Notes: a model not told the origin generated them from the letters alone. A DNA stretch of 40,635 bases from Neobacillus drentensis NBRC 102427 (GCF_001591445.1 NZ_BCUX01000045.1:1-40635), one strand, 5' to 3'; positions 8,008 to 16,108 are shown, numbered from the stretch's first letter. Made by a program: numbers and translations.

Positions 8008-8221
8008 GTAAAAATGTAAACAATGTGTAAACTTTAGCGCTTTGTTTACATTTTTGTAAACAACAATAACAAACCTGTAAACATAGCGTCGTTGCAACGT
8101 GTGTACAAGTTCGTATACATGTAAACGTCTTTGTAAACATCGTGTATACAAAAAGTAAACTTGTATACATAACTGTAAACAACAAGTATATTGCCGTAAA
8201 CTTGTATACAAATTTGTTTAC
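8008..8221. repeat. Candidate parC centromere: phased GTAAAC/GTATAC array
   Basis: About 18 copies of GTAWAC or one-base variants start at 8008, 8016, 8027, 8044 (inverted), 8056, 8077, 8101, 8113, 8121, 8133, 8144, 8155, 8163, 8175, 8186, 8196, 8204 and 8216 (inverted). From 8113 on the steps are 8,12,11,11,8,12,11,10,8,12, i.e. a repeating unit of 41-42 bp with sites close to one helical turn apart. GTAAACttGTATAC occurs twice (8155 and 8196). The region has no convincing gene and lies directly upstream of parM, where type II partition centromeres sit. Short open frames across it are low-complexity artefacts of the repeats. Confidence 0.8.
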
Positions 8222-8246
8222 AATCCCAAAATACAGCAAATAAAAA

Positions 8247-8271
8247 ACCTAAAGCATTCATTGCCTTAGGT
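8247..8271 (-). terminator. Terminator after the DUF3052-like gene
   Basis: Stem ACCTAA / TTAGGT with adjoining A-G/C-T pairing, followed on the minus strand by TTTTTT. It also separates the L,D-transpeptidase transcript from the partition cassette. Confidence 0.7.
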
Positions 8272-8288
8272 CTGATAGCTGAGAGATG

Positions 8289-8741
8289 TCATTGCTGCTC
8301 TGAACGTAGTTTCCCCTCTTCTGTAACTGCAAAGCTCCGTTTCATTGTCTTTATTTGTTCAGGCTTCCGGAATCTCAATGCGGACCAATCCTCGTCAATA
8401 GCAATTTGTCTAACGGGTTCATAGCCTTCATAAGCTAGTAAGTACATAACCGTATCACGGCTGCAGTCCGAACCTTTGTATGTCTTCGATGATTTTTTAG
8501 GATAGCAAAGCCAGAACAGTCCATTATCTTTCACGAACCTTTCCGCATTCTTTGCAAAAGCTTGAAGCTCATCATTACTGGCTCCAAATACCTGGACAAA
8601 ATCATAACCTTCTTCCAATTCACCTTGTTTATGGACATTCCCCTCAAAGGATGCCATCACTTCTTCATAAGCCCTTGGTGCGTTAATTATTAATACAGCT
8701 TGCCCTTGATCCTTAAACTGAAGTTTCTTGATAACTGACAA
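8289..8741 (-). CDS. DUF3052-like protein of unknown function
   Basis: 150 residues, soluble, no signal peptide. The C-terminal half, LFWLCYPKKSSKT, then GYEPVRQIAIDEDWSALRFRKPE, matches the pattern I associate with DUF3052 (a W-x-x-PKK segment and a D-x-WSALRF segment); function unknown. The middle contains GYDFVQVFGASNDELQAFAKN. An AGGAGG site sits 9 bases before TTG at 8741 and only 3 before TTG at 8747, so 8741 (MSVIKKLQFKDQ) is preferred. It begins about 16 bases after the L,D-transpeptidase stop on the same strand and is probably cotranscribed with it, although no functional link is obvious. Confidence 0.65.
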   Translation of the reverse strand: MSVIKKLQFKDQGQAVLIINAPRAYEEVMASFEGNVHKQGELEEGYDFVQVFGASNDELQAFAKNAERFVKDNGLFWLCYPKKSSKTYKGSDCSRDTVMYLLAYEGYEPVRQIAIDEDWSALRFRKPEQIKTMKRSFAVTEEGKLRSEQQ

Positions 8742-8757
8742 ATGCAAATCCTCCTAT

Positions 8758-9951
8758 CTACCCTTCGCTCATCGAACTAGCAACCATATCAGCGCCAACA
8801 TAGAGATAATACCATTTTTCATTATAATTCAACCAGCCGGTCACTACCGTCTCTTTACTGCTAAGTTTGTACTTTTTCGCTAATATATTGGACGAGTCTG
8901 CAGTTATGTCTTCACTATTATCGAGATAATCCCATTGACTGTTGTTGACAAGCGCCTGCGTATTTTTGATAACGCCACTATCATTGAGGAAGTACCATCT
9001 GCCTTCAGAGTTGATCCAGCCAGTTTTCATTACACCCGAAGCATCGAGATAGTACCATTCCCCGCTATCCGCTAACCAGCCCGTTTTCATAGCTCCATCA
9101 CGATCTAGGTAATACCTGCTTTCGCCGATAGATAACCAACCGGTTTTCATCACACCTTTTTGATCAAGATAATATTCCTTTCCGCCATCTACAATCCAGC
9201 CCGTCCTCATCGCTCCTGTAGGATCGAAGTAATATCGTTGTCCAGCCTTTTCCAACCAGCCCGTTTTCATTACACCTTTTTGATCGAGAAAATATTTTTG
9301 TCCATTCTGAGCTAACCAACCGGTCTTCATCACCCCAGCTTCGTCAAAGAAATACCTTTTCCCTTGAATGGACTGCCAGCCAGTCTTTACTTCGCCATCC
9401 AGATAGTAATACTTATTACCGCCTATTTCCGCCCAGCCATTGCCATATCCATTCGCTTTTGCAATCGATTCAAAGCTGCTGTCCGTATGAGTAATAATAA
9501 CCACTGTATTTTTATTAACGTGGCTATAAAGCCAGATCACTTCTGAATTGTGCATCCGAACACAGCCAGAACTTGCATAGGTACCAATCGAATTTTCATT
9601 CGCATTCCCATGAATAGCATAGGTTGTCCCATAGGTGCCCCGTGCCTCTAATCCCAACCAACGTTTACCTAGAGGGTTCCGAGGATCTCCTCCAGGGATT
9701 TTCAATTTATAATAGGGTCGATTTACAATTTTAGTCACAATCCGAAATGTCCCTTCTGGAGTAAGAGACCTTGTTCTTCCCGTAGCCACTCTAAATTTTT
9801 TAACTAATTTTTCACTATCATAAAATGCCAATGTATTTGTCTTTTTGTTAATAATGATCAACTGTGATCCACCACTAGCATCTGCTTGGTTCTTAAATAA
9901 AAATAAGCTGAACAGCAAAACAAAAACAAAAATAATAGATAGTTTCTTCAT
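8758..9951 (-). CDS. Secreted L,D-transpeptidase (YkuD) with cell-wall-binding repeats
   Basis: 397 residues. Signal peptide at 1-25 (MKKLSIIFVFVLLFSLFLFK, cut near ADA-SG). YkuD catalytic domain about 30-155, with active-site motif IHGN (His114) and SSGCVRM (Cys130). From about 172 to 395 there are at least eight choline-binding-like repeats of about 20 residues (GW-x3-G-x-x-YY-L/F-D-x-x-G-x-MKT) and two degenerate ones at the end. It should act outside the membrane, forming 3-3 peptidoglycan cross-links or anchoring proteins, with the repeats holding it to wall polymers. Unusual among Bacillus YkuD proteins, which mostly carry LysM rather than CW-binding repeats. Start supported by GGGGAG. 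Confidence 0.92.
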   Translation of the reverse strand: MKKLSIIFVFVLLFSLFLFKNQADASGGSQLIIINKKTNTLAFYDSEKLVKKFRVATGRTRSLTPEGTFRIVTKIVNRPYYKLKIPGGDPRNPLGKRWLGLEARGTYGTTYAIHGNANENSIGTYASSGCVRMHNSEVIWLYSHVNKNTVVIITHTDSSFESIAKANGYGNGWAEIGGNKYYYLDGEVKTGWQSIQGKRYFFDEAGVMKTGWLAQNGQKYFLDQKGVMKTGWLEKAGQRYYFDPTGAMRTGWIVDGGKEYYLDQKGVMKTGWLSIGESRYYLDRDGAMKTGWLADSGEWYYLDASGVMKTGWINSEGRWYFLNDSGVIKNTQALVNNSQWDYLDNSEDITADSSNILAKKYKLSSKETVVTGWLNYNEKWYYLYVGADMVASSMSEG

Positions 9952-10071
9952 TGTAATCTCCCCAATTATGTAGTTATTACTAAAAATAACATATGGAATC
10001 AGAATATTTTGTCAAAAAGTGGGGAGAAATTTCTTATACCTCTAGTTTATTTAAAGACTTAGTTTGTTTCT

Positions 10072-10084
10072 GGTGTCAGGCACC
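10072..10084. repeat. Short palindrome GGTGTCAGGCACC
   Basis: A 13-bp imperfect palindrome (GGTG-N5-CACC) in the leader upstream of rluF. The same kind of motif is, from memory, dispersed in Bacillus genomes; only this copy was noticed in the window. Confidence 0.4.
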
Positions 10085-10153
10085 GTAAGACTTGAAAAAA
10101 AGATAGCATTTGGGTATGGTAAACTTACAATTCTCCACTTAAGGGTGTGTAAC

Positions 10154-10861
10154 ATGCGTATTAATAAATTTATTAGCGAGTCTGGTAAGGCATCTAGAAG
10201 AGGAGCAGATAAGTTAATTAGTGAAGGAAGAGTTACTATTAATGGGAAGGTTGCGGAAATTGGGAGCCAGGTTGAGCCCGGCGATGATGTTCGCATTAGC
10301 GGGAGCCCGATTAAAGTTACTGCAAATTATGTCTATATCGCCTTAAATAAACCTGTTGGAATTACGAGTACAACGGAAAGACATATCAAGGGAAATATCA
10401 TCGACTTAGTCAATCATCCATTAAGAGTATTCCATATTGGCCGTTTGGATAAAGAATCTGATGGCTTAATCCTGCTGACGAATGACGGAGATATTGTAAA
10501 CAAAATTTTGCGCGCTGAAAATAAGCATGAGAAAGAATATATCGTAACGGTTGACAAACCTATCACTCCTGAATTTTTAAAAAGAATGGCAGCCGGTGTC
10601 GAAATTCTGGATACAAAGACATTGCCTTGTAAAGTTACCCAACTTTCTAAATATGTTTTTCAAATCATCTTAACACAGGGCCTAAATCGGCAAATCCGCC
10701 GGATGTGTTCTGCACTTGGTTACGGAGTCGCTAGGCTGCAGCGGACGCGAATCATGAATATTCATTTAGGTAATCTGCCGATAGGACAGTGGCGCGACTT
10801 GTCAAAGAAAGAACGGAATCAATTATTTGCAGACCTCAATTATCAGCCGAAGGAATGGTAA
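10154..10861 (+). CDS. rluF: 23S rRNA pseudouridine synthase RluF
   Basis: RsuA/RluB/E/F family enzyme that isomerises a uridine of 23S rRNA (U2604 in the E. coli homologue). 235 residues: S4 RNA-binding domain at 1-60 ([21 protein letters not shown]), then the catalytic domain with [17 protein letters not shown], where the Asp of GRLD is the nucleophile, and the late motif [11 protein letters not shown]. Similarity to E. coli RluF is strong as remembered ([20 protein letters not shown]), but the basic C-terminal tail of the E. coli protein is absent. The in-frame start at 10064 would add 30 unrelated residues; ATG 10154 after AAGGGTG is preferred. Confidence 0.9.
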   Translation: MRINKFISESGKASRRGADKLISEGRVTINGKVAEIGSQVEPGDDVRISGSPIKVTANYVYIALNKPVGITSTTERHIKGNIIDLVNHPLRVFHIGRLDKESDGLILLTNDGDIVNKILRAENKHEKEYIVTVDKPITPEFLKRMAAGVEILDTKTLPCKVTQLSKYVFQIILTQGLNRQIRRMCSALGYGVARLQRTRIMNIHLGNLPIGQWRDLSKKERNQLFADLNYQPKEW

Positions 10862-11004
10862 AATAGGGGCAATCAAAAGCCTCATCTTGTTTTCCTATAT
10901 GAATATTATTTCTCAATTAGACAAAAAATGATTCTAGATTGCCTACTTTATTTTTGCTAAAATAGAATTATGTTTTTTATTTGGAAACTTTAGAGGTGGA
11001 AAAT

Positions 11005-11544
11005 TTGGATATCGGATCAAAAATTCGTACCATACGCAATCGAAAAAAAATCACGATTGCTCAAATGTGTGAAGGAACAGGGCTTTCAAAGGGATTTATC
11101 AGCAATGTTGAAAACAATAACACATCTCCATCGATTAGCACTTTACAAACCATCTCAACCTTCCTTGGGGTGCCGTTACCTTATTTATTGTTGGAAAAGA
11201 AACAGCACATGCGGGTTGTTCGAAAGGATGAGAGGACTTATTCGACCTTTAACAGCTTAAAAATAGAACATCTAACCTCCAAAGGCGGATTACGAATGAT
11301 GCAGGTTGAATTTCCTCCAGGGGCTTCTATGGGTGAATTAAACGCCCATGAAGGCGAAGAATGTCATTTAGTGTTGCAGGGAAGAGTTCAAGCCGAACAA
11401 GGTGAAGACTCGATGATTATCGAAGAAGGGGACTCCTTCAGCTGGAATGCCAGTGTACCGCATTTCGTTAAAAATATTGGCGAGGGAAAAGCGGTTGTGT
11501 TAATTTCCATCTATTCCGACAGCGAACTAAATGACATTTTCTAA
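11005..11544 (+). CDS. XRE-family regulator with C-terminal cupin domain (PuuR-like)
   Basis: 179 residues. Helix-turn-helix at about 3-58 (IGSKIRTIRNRKKITIAQMC, then GLSKGFISNVENN). Cupin domain at about 100-179 with HEGEECHLVLQGRV and SVPHFVKNIGEG, holding the usual His/Glu metal or ligand ligands. Regulators of this make control polyamine, amino-acid or betaine catabolism. TTG at 11005 has GAGGTGG 5 bases before it and gives the typical MDIGSKIR start; an upstream TTG (10981) lacks a ribosome binding site. It is convergent with a flavin amine oxidase gene, a plausible target, but that is inference. Confidence 0.85.
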   Translation: MDIGSKIRTIRNRKKITIAQMCEGTGLSKGFISNVENNNTSPSISTLQTISTFLGVPLPYLLLEKKQHMRVVRKDERTYSTFNSLKIEHLTSKGGLRMMQVEFPPGASMGELNAHEGEECHLVLQGRVQAEQGEDSMIIEEGDSFSWNASVPHFVKNIGEGKAVVLISIYSDSELNDIF

Positions 11545-11583
11545 TCTTGAGCTTCCCCTGGCTGACGACTGCCAATAATTGTG

Positions 11584-11636
11584 AAAAAAGGCTGACTAAA
11601 ATGGAACTGTAGGTTCCTTTTCAGTCAGCCTTTTTT
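11584..11636. terminator. Bidirectional terminator
   Basis: 14-bp perfect stem AAAAAAGGCTGACT / AGTCAGCCTTTTTT enclosing a second small stem GGAAC / GTTCC (11603-11617). It separates the convergent XRE-cupin and amine oxidase genes. Confidence 0.85.
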
Positions 11637-13182
11637 AAATTAAATCTGCTATTACCTCTTGTGCAGCCCTCTCTCCAGTCTCGACCGCTCCATTTAAATA
11701 ACCCGGATAATGGATGGATGTGTGCTCACCGGCGAAGAAAATATTCCCTTCTCGTTCTCCTCCAATACCTGCAAATTTGGTGTATTGTCCTACTTTCCAA
11801 TACGAATAGGCCCCTTTGGTCCACTGATTACTAAGCCAGTGATCTACGGTAGCTAACCCATTCCAATGACTTATACATCCTGGCAAAACAGGTTCTAGCT
11901 TGTCCAAAAATTCTTTCGTCGCCTCTATTAATTTCTTTTCTGTGAAGGCAAACTGCTGGGCAGCTGTTTCACCTCCTGTAAAATTAACAAGAATTCCTGA
12001 GCTGCCTCGTTGAGCTCGTGAAGCTTCAAACGTCTGCTGATAGCCTGTATCCGCAAATGTTTCACCATTATTGCCACGCTCATTCCAGAATCGATTGGAA
12101 AATTGGACATGCAGCTTTGTATTTACACCCATTCCCAACTCTTCAATCGCTGTCTTTTTTAAAGGACGAAAGCTTGCATTCTCATAATCTATCGTTCTTA
12201 AAATCCTAAAAGGTATCGCCATAATTACTTTATCTGCAATTACCTTCCATTCCTTTTCATTATGTCGAAAAACAAGCCTTATATTATTTTGACCGAACTG
12301 TTCAATCCTTATCAACTGGGAATGGAATCTAATATCTCCATCGAGTTTATTTGCTAATATAGCAGGGAGCTGGTCATTGCCACCCTTAATATGAAAGCAT
12401 TCATCCGAGTCACCGTACATCCGAAAGTGCTCCTTTTGAGCAGACCCCAACAAATAAAGTAGATTTAAGGCACTTTGCTCGTGAGCATCCGCTCCATTTT
12501 CGATCGTATAGGCTAATGCTAATAATCGACCAAATCTTGATTGGATGCCTCCTGGAACTGTTTCATTAATATAGTCGGTGATGGACATATGATCTAGTTC
12601 CAATCCTCTATCCGTATAATGATTATAAAGGGTCGTTTCCCCAACATCGTTAAGATCCTTTTGTAGTTTTGGGAGGATTTTTATAAAATCATTCGTTACT
12701 TCAGCAAATGAATAGGGGCTTTTGTCAACGAAATAAAATGGGGTGCTATCAACAGGTTCTGCCTTGATTAAATGGTCGAATTCTAAACCTAGCTCTTTGG
12801 CTAGTTCCTGTATTTCGATATGGCAGGTATCTATTAATTCCCCGCCTCGCTCAACAATTTGACCATCTTTGAAAAATCCTCTTCGGGTCCAACAACGTCC
12901 CCCAACCCGATCCGTTGCTTCATAAATCGTTGCTGGAATTCCAGCCTGTTTCAGTCGGTAAGCACAGGTGAGCCCCGCCAATCCTGCTCCCACTATAACG
13001 ATTCTAGGTGTTGGAGCATTACTCGTGTTCATGTTACAAAGTTCCATGTCATTAAGAAGAGCCACTTTTGAAGGATTATCGGCTCGTGTAATAGCTTGTC
13101 CGGTACTACTTTCTAACTCCATTCCAGTACCTGCCAACGCAAAGGATTTCTGCAGTATACTTGCTAATGGCGTTCGTGCCAA
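11635..13182 (-). CDS. Flavin monoamine oxidase family protein
   Basis: FAD-dependent amine or L-amino-acid oxidase, 515 residues. The dinucleotide-binding motif RIVIVGAGLAGLTCAYRL is at about 60-77, followed by YEATDRVGGRCWTRR. The C-terminal FAD contact is FFAGEHTSIHYPGYLNGAVETGERAA (about 479-504). An N-terminal extension of about 55 residues precedes the FAD motif and shows no clear Tat or Sec signal; similar extensions occur in YobN-like proteins of Bacillus. Start is TTG with AAAGGGG about 10 bases upstream. It oxidatively deaminates an amine to an aldehyde or keto acid, H2O2 and ammonia; the actual substrate is unknown. Confidence 0.85.
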   Translation of the reverse strand: MARTPLASILQKSFALAGTGMELESSTGQAITRADNPSKVALLNDMELCNMNTSNAPTPRIVIVGAGLAGLTCAYRLKQAGIPATIYEATDRVGGRCWTRRGFFKDGQIVERGGELIDTCHIEIQELAKELGLEFDHLIKAEPVDSTPFYFVDKSPYSFAEVTNDFIKILPKLQKDLNDVGETTLYNHYTDRGLELDHMSITDYINETVPGGIQSRFGRLLALAYTIENGADAHEQSALNLLYLLGSAQKEHFRMYGDSDECFHIKGGNDQLPAILANKLDGDIRFHSQLIRIEQFGQNNIRLVFRHNEKEWKVIADKVIMAIPFRILRTIDYENASFRPLKKTAIEELGMGVNTKLHVQFSNRFWNERGNNGETFADTGYQQTFEASRAQRGSSGILVNFTGGETAAQQFAFTEKKLIEATKEFLDKLEPVLPGCISHWNGLATVDHWLSNQWTKGAYSYWKVGQYTKFAGIGGEREGNIFFAGEHTSIHYPGYLNGAVETGERAAQEVIADLI

Positions 13183-13225
13183 GAAAAACCAGCCCCTTTA
13201 TGAAAAATAAAAGCCATGCCAATGA

Positions 13226-13257
13226 TTGATTAACTATCGAAGGATAGTAATTATCAA
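13226..13257 (-). promoter_or_regulatory. Dyad upstream of the amine oxidase gene
   Basis: ACTATC-GAAG-GATAGT (13233-13248) is flanked by TTGAT (13226-13230) and ATCAA (13253-13257), an extended dyad 44 bases before the start codon. On the minus strand it contains a -35-like TTGATA (13257-13252). Probable operator and promoter; the regulator is not known. Confidence 0.4.
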
Positions 13258-13342
13258 TAATTTATGCATGGAGTCTTAATTTGCATGGGACAAGAAGCCG
13301 GTTCCTTGATTTATTTTTTAATTCTCCATCTAGCAAAAAGGA

Positions 13343-13375
13343 AAACCTACCTTCCACAGCGTAAAAGGTAGGTTT
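13343..13375 (-). terminator. Terminator of the lysine ABC importer operon
   Basis: 11-bp stem AAACCTACCTT / AAGGTAGGTTT, located 8 bases past the ATPase stop. The T tract on the minus strand is interrupted (TTTTCCTTTTT). Confidence 0.7.
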
Positions 13376-13382
13376 CTACAAT

Positions 13383-14105
13383 CTATAATACCTGGTTCAA
13401 AAACCGTTGGGTCCGTTCGTGTTTAGGATGGACAAAGATCTCACTCGGATGTCCTTCTTCAATAATATTCCCGTCAGCAAGCATAATGACTCGGTCTGCG
13501 ACTTCTTTCGCGAAGCCCATTTCATGGGTCACAATGACCATTGTCATTCCTTCACGTGCGAGATCCTTCATTACTTGAAGTACTTCGCCCACGAGCTCAG
13601 GATCCAAGGCGGAGGTTGGCTCATCAAAGAGCATCACTTTTGGTTCCATAGCCAACGCTCTTGCGATTGCTACCCGCTGTTTTTGTCCCCCGGACAACTG
13701 TTCTGGATAGTAGTTGGCTTTATCCTCTAGGCCAACCTTTTTTAAAAGAGCAGTGGCTTTGGCATAGGCTGTTTCCTTTGTTTCTTTTCTGACAAACATC
13801 GGGGCTTCAATAATATTTTCGAGTACGGTTTTATGTGGGAAAAGATTAAAATGTTGAAACACCATTCCAACCTTTTCTCTCACTTTATTCAAGTTTGTTT
13901 TTTCAAGGTCTACTTTTTCAGAATCAATGATAATCTCCCCGCGCTCTGCCACTTCTAAAAAGTTTAAACAGCGAAGCAGGGTACTTTTTCCAGAACCGCT
14001 GGCGCCGATTAAAACAACTACTTCTTTCTCACAGACTTTTACGTCAATATTCTTTAATACTTCAAGCTTACCAAAGGACTTGGATAGATTATGTACATCA
14101 ATCAT
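13383..14105 (-). CDS. Lysine (polar amino acid) ABC importer, ATP-binding subunit
   Basis: 240 residues, GlnQ/HisP group. Walker [12 protein letters not shown] (about 32-42), Q-loop [12 protein letters not shown], signature [15 protein letters not shown] (about 134-148), Walker [18 protein letters not shown] and the switch region [18 protein letters not shown]. The start ATG overlaps the permease stop by 4 bases (ATGA), so translation is coupled. Sequence alone gives only 'polar amino acid'; the lysine assignment comes from the lysine riboswitch at 15735-15929 that heads the operon. Confidence 0.9.
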   Translation of the reverse strand: MIDVHNLSKSFGKLEVLKNIDVKVCEKEVVVLIGASGSGKSTLLRCLNFLEVAERGEIIIDSEKVDLEKTNLNKVREKVGMVFQHFNLFPHKTVLENIIEAPMFVRKETKETAYAKATALLKKVGLEDKANYYPEQLSGGQKQRVAIARALAMEPKVMLFDEPTSALDPELVGEVLQVMKDLAREGMTMVIVTHEMGFAKEVADRVIMLADGNIIEEGHPSEIFVHPKHERTQRFLNQVL

Positions 14106-14785
14106 GCCAAACGGACCTCCTTCGGTTTGCTGACATCCATCCTATTCTCAATACGGTTAGCAAACCAAGTGAAAATGAGGACGATAATCAAATAATAGAT
14201 TCCTACAACGAAATAGGTTTCAAAAGGCATATAGTTTTCACCTTGGACACTTAGGGCCGTGTTATATAAATCAGTCACGGCAATATAGGCAACAAGGGAA
14301 GAATCCTTTAATCCAATAATAAATTGATTGGCTAGAGACGGAATTGCTCTTTTGAAAGCCTGTGGAAAAATAATTCTCCTCATTGCAAGAGAATAGGGCA
14401 TTCCGAGTGACCTGGCCGCTTCCATTTGGCCGCGATCAATGGATTGCACGGCTCCTCTAAAAATTTCAGCAATATAGGCACCTGTATGAACACCTAATGC
14501 TAGGGCTCCCGCGGTGAAGCTGTCCAGGTTCACTATATTGGCAAGTCCATAATAAAGGAACATGATTTGAACAATGAGAGGCGTTCCACGAATAATACCT
14601 ATGTAAATATCGGCAATACGATTTAGTATTTTACTAGAGGAAATCTTAAAGCCCGCAAAAATAACGCCAATCACCATCGCAAACAATAGCGAGATTGCTG
14701 TTATCGCAATTGTCATCCAAGCAGCTTTCAAAAAAGCAATTCCATGTTCGCTAAAAATACTGATTATATTTTCAATAAAAACCAC
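14102..14785 (-). CDS. Lysine (polar amino acid) ABC importer, permease subunit
   Basis: 227 residues, HisM/GlnP type, about five membrane segments. The ATPase-docking motif [19 protein letters not shown] (about 125-143; EAA motif) and the [16 protein letters not shown] segment are characteristic. The in-frame ATG at 14815 is not the start: a strong AAGGAGGT lies inside that extension and points to GTG at 14785 with 7-base spacing. A 29-base hairpin (14810-14838) separates it from the binding-protein gene. A single permease gene suggests a homodimer in the membrane. Confidence 0.88.
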   Translation of the reverse strand: MVFIENIISIFSEHGIAFLKAAWMTIAITAISLLFAMVIGVIFAGFKISSSKILNRIADIYIGIIRGTPLIVQIMFLYYGLANIVNLDSFTAGALALGVHTGAYIAEIFRGAVQSIDRGQMEAARSLGMPYSLAMRRIIFPQAFKRAIPSLANQFIIGLKDSSLVAYIAVTDLYNTALSVQGENYMPFETYFVVGIYYLIIVLIFTWFANRIENRMDVSKPKEVRLA

Positions 14786-14809
14786 AATGTGTACCTCCTT
14801 CATTGAATA

Positions 14810-14838
14810 GTGCAAGCACCCTCATCAGGTGCTTACAC
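14810..14838 (-). other. Intercistronic hairpin between binding protein and permease genes
   Basis: On the transcribed minus strand GTGTAAGCACC pairs with GGTGCTTGCAC (11 bp with one T-G wobble) around a 7-base loop, without a following T tract. Such hairpins after binding-protein genes usually stabilise the upstream mRNA or limit read-through, giving more binding protein than permease. Confidence 0.6.
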
Positions 14839-14857
14839 TAAATATTTTTTTCCAGTC

Positions 14858-15658
14858 TTACTTTTCCATGATGTTTGTATTAAACCATTTCATGCTGATC
14901 TTTTCATACGTACCATCGTCAATCATGGATTGGATGGCCTTGTTGATTTTATCAGCCAGCTCTTTGTTCCCTTCAGCAATTGCTACACTTACACGGTCTT
15001 CATTCAACAAATCGCCAATTTCTTTAATTTTTAAGCCTTTTTCATTTTTTGCACTAACACCCACGATTTTATCAGTGATGACGGCATCTAAACGGCCAAG
15101 CTCCAAATCTTGAAGAGCATTTACGTCTGTTGGATAGCCCTTCACTTGATCAGATAATTCCTCAGCCATGTCTTTCCAGGTACTAGCCTGAATTACTCCA
15201 ATTGTTTTCCCTTTTAAATCCTCTTTCGACTGAATATCGGAATTGCCTTCTGCTACAAAGATTTGAGCACCAGATAGGTAGTACGGATTCGTGAAATCAA
15301 CTTGCTTATCACGATCAGGTGTTGCAGTCATACTGCCGATAATGGCATCATATTTTTTTGCCTTTAACCCTTGGATAATCGTTTCCCACGGGTTTGTAAC
15401 AGGGTTTGCTTCAAGCCCGATTCTCTTGGCAATTTCTGTTCCAATTTCAACATCAAATCCAGTTAATTTTCCATCCTTCTTAAAATTAAGCGGCGGATAC
15501 TGCCCTGTCATCGAGAATGTTAATGAACCATCTTTTACCATTTCAAATTTGGAACCACTTGCTTTTGTAGTTTTTTCTGCTCCATCACTCTTCTCAGTTC
15601 CACAAGCAGATAAAATCATCATCATTGCCGCAACTATCAAAATAGCTAATTTTTTCAT
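14858..15658 (-). CDS. Lysine (polar amino acid) ABC importer, substrate-binding lipoprotein
   Basis: 266 residues. Lipoprotein signal MKKLAILIVAAMMMILSACG with lipobox LSAC (Cys at 19), so it is anchored to the outer face of the membrane. SBP_bac_3 fold: LTFSMTGQYPPLNFKKDGKLTGFDVEIG near the N-terminus of the mature protein, AIIGSMTATPDRDKQVDFTNPYY (about 109-131), IGVIQASTWKDMAEEL and a C-terminal GTYEKISMKWFNTN. First gene of the operon. The long leader holds a lysine riboswitch and terminator, so expression should rise when lysine is scarce. RBS AAGGGGG. Confidence 0.9.
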   Translation of the reverse strand: MKKLAILIVAAMMMILSACGTEKSDGAEKTTKASGSKFEMVKDGSLTFSMTGQYPPLNFKKDGKLTGFDVEIGTEIAKRIGLEANPVTNPWETIIQGLKAKKYDAIIGSMTATPDRDKQVDFTNPYYLSGAQIFVAEGNSDIQSKEDLKGKTIGVIQASTWKDMAEELSDQVKGYPTDVNALQDLELGRLDAVITDKIVGVSAKNEKGLKIKEIGDLLNEDRVSVAIAEGNKELADKINKAIQSMIDDGTYEKISMKWFNTNIMEK

Positions 15659-15680
15659 ATGTTTTTCCCCCTTTTTTTAT

Positions 15681-15714
15681 AAAAAAACACCGTCATATTT
15701 GAATAGGACGGTGT
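15681..15714 (-). terminator. Riboswitch-controlled intrinsic terminator
   Basis: 8-bp stem GACGGTGT / ACACCGTC (15707-15714 with 15687-15694), followed on the minus strand by a run of seven T. It lies between the lysine aptamer and the binding-protein start codon and is the expression platform of the riboswitch. Confidence 0.85.
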
Positions 15715-15734
15715 CTTGTACATCCTCATCAGTT

Positions 15735-15929
15735 AGCATTGGTAAAGATAGTTCTCCACAATTCCTAGGAACTGTGACAGTTCTGCCCCTTTTCGAGTGC
15801 AGACCCAGCTTTCTGAAAGAAGTGATTTCAGAAGCTTCGGCGATTGATCCTTTTTCCTATTTTCATAGATTTCACTAAATCTCCAATAGGATACTAATAA
15901 AAATCGCGACCTCTACCCCATCTAATGCT
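15735..15929 (-). promoter_or_regulatory. Lysine riboswitch (L-box)
   Basis: Read on the minus strand, the leader contains the conserved L-box blocks in order: GTAGAGGTCGCGA, TTAGTAT, GGAGA, GAAAATAGG, AATCGCCGAAG, GCTGGGTCTGCA, GCAGAACTGTCAC and GGAGAACTATCT. All five helices can be drawn: P1 (AGCATT / AATGCT plus GGGGTAG / CTATCTT), P2 (GCGATT / AATCGC, CCTATT / AATAGG, AGATTT / AAATCT), P3 (GCTTCTGAAA / TTTCAGAAAGC), P4 (TCTGC / GCAGA) and P5 (CACAGTTCC / GGAATTGTG). Lysine binding should favour the terminator at 15681-15714 and switch the importer off. Confidence 0.95.
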
Positions 15930-16038
15930 TAAAGATGAGGATTTTATATTTAGTTGAATGAAACAATTTTCAGTATATATAAATATTCACAAAAATGCAA
16001 TAATAATTTCATAAGAATTTCTATCCAAATTAAAAGAC

Positions 16039-16067
16039 TTGACGGCATTTATATCTTGAGATACATT
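16039..16067 (+). promoter_or_regulatory. Putative sigma-A promoter of rocB
   Basis: TTGACG (16039-16044), 17-bp spacer, TACATT (16062-16067), about 40 bases before the start codon. The sigma-54-type GG/GC promoter known for roc genes in B. subtilis was not found here. Confidence 0.45.
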
Positions 16068-16108
16068 TTTTTAAAATACCAATTTATTAGAAAAAAGGGG
16101 CCAAGCTT

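Noticed and set aside
7936..8261. Three overlapping minus-strand open frames of 71-91 residues, rich in Tyr, Cys and Thr
   Set aside because: They translate the GTAWAC repeat array in different frames, have low-complexity composition and no ribosome binding site.
16039..16067. Sigma-54 promoter for rocB
   Set aside because: No TGGCAC-N5-TTGC match; a sigma-A promoter fits the same bases better.
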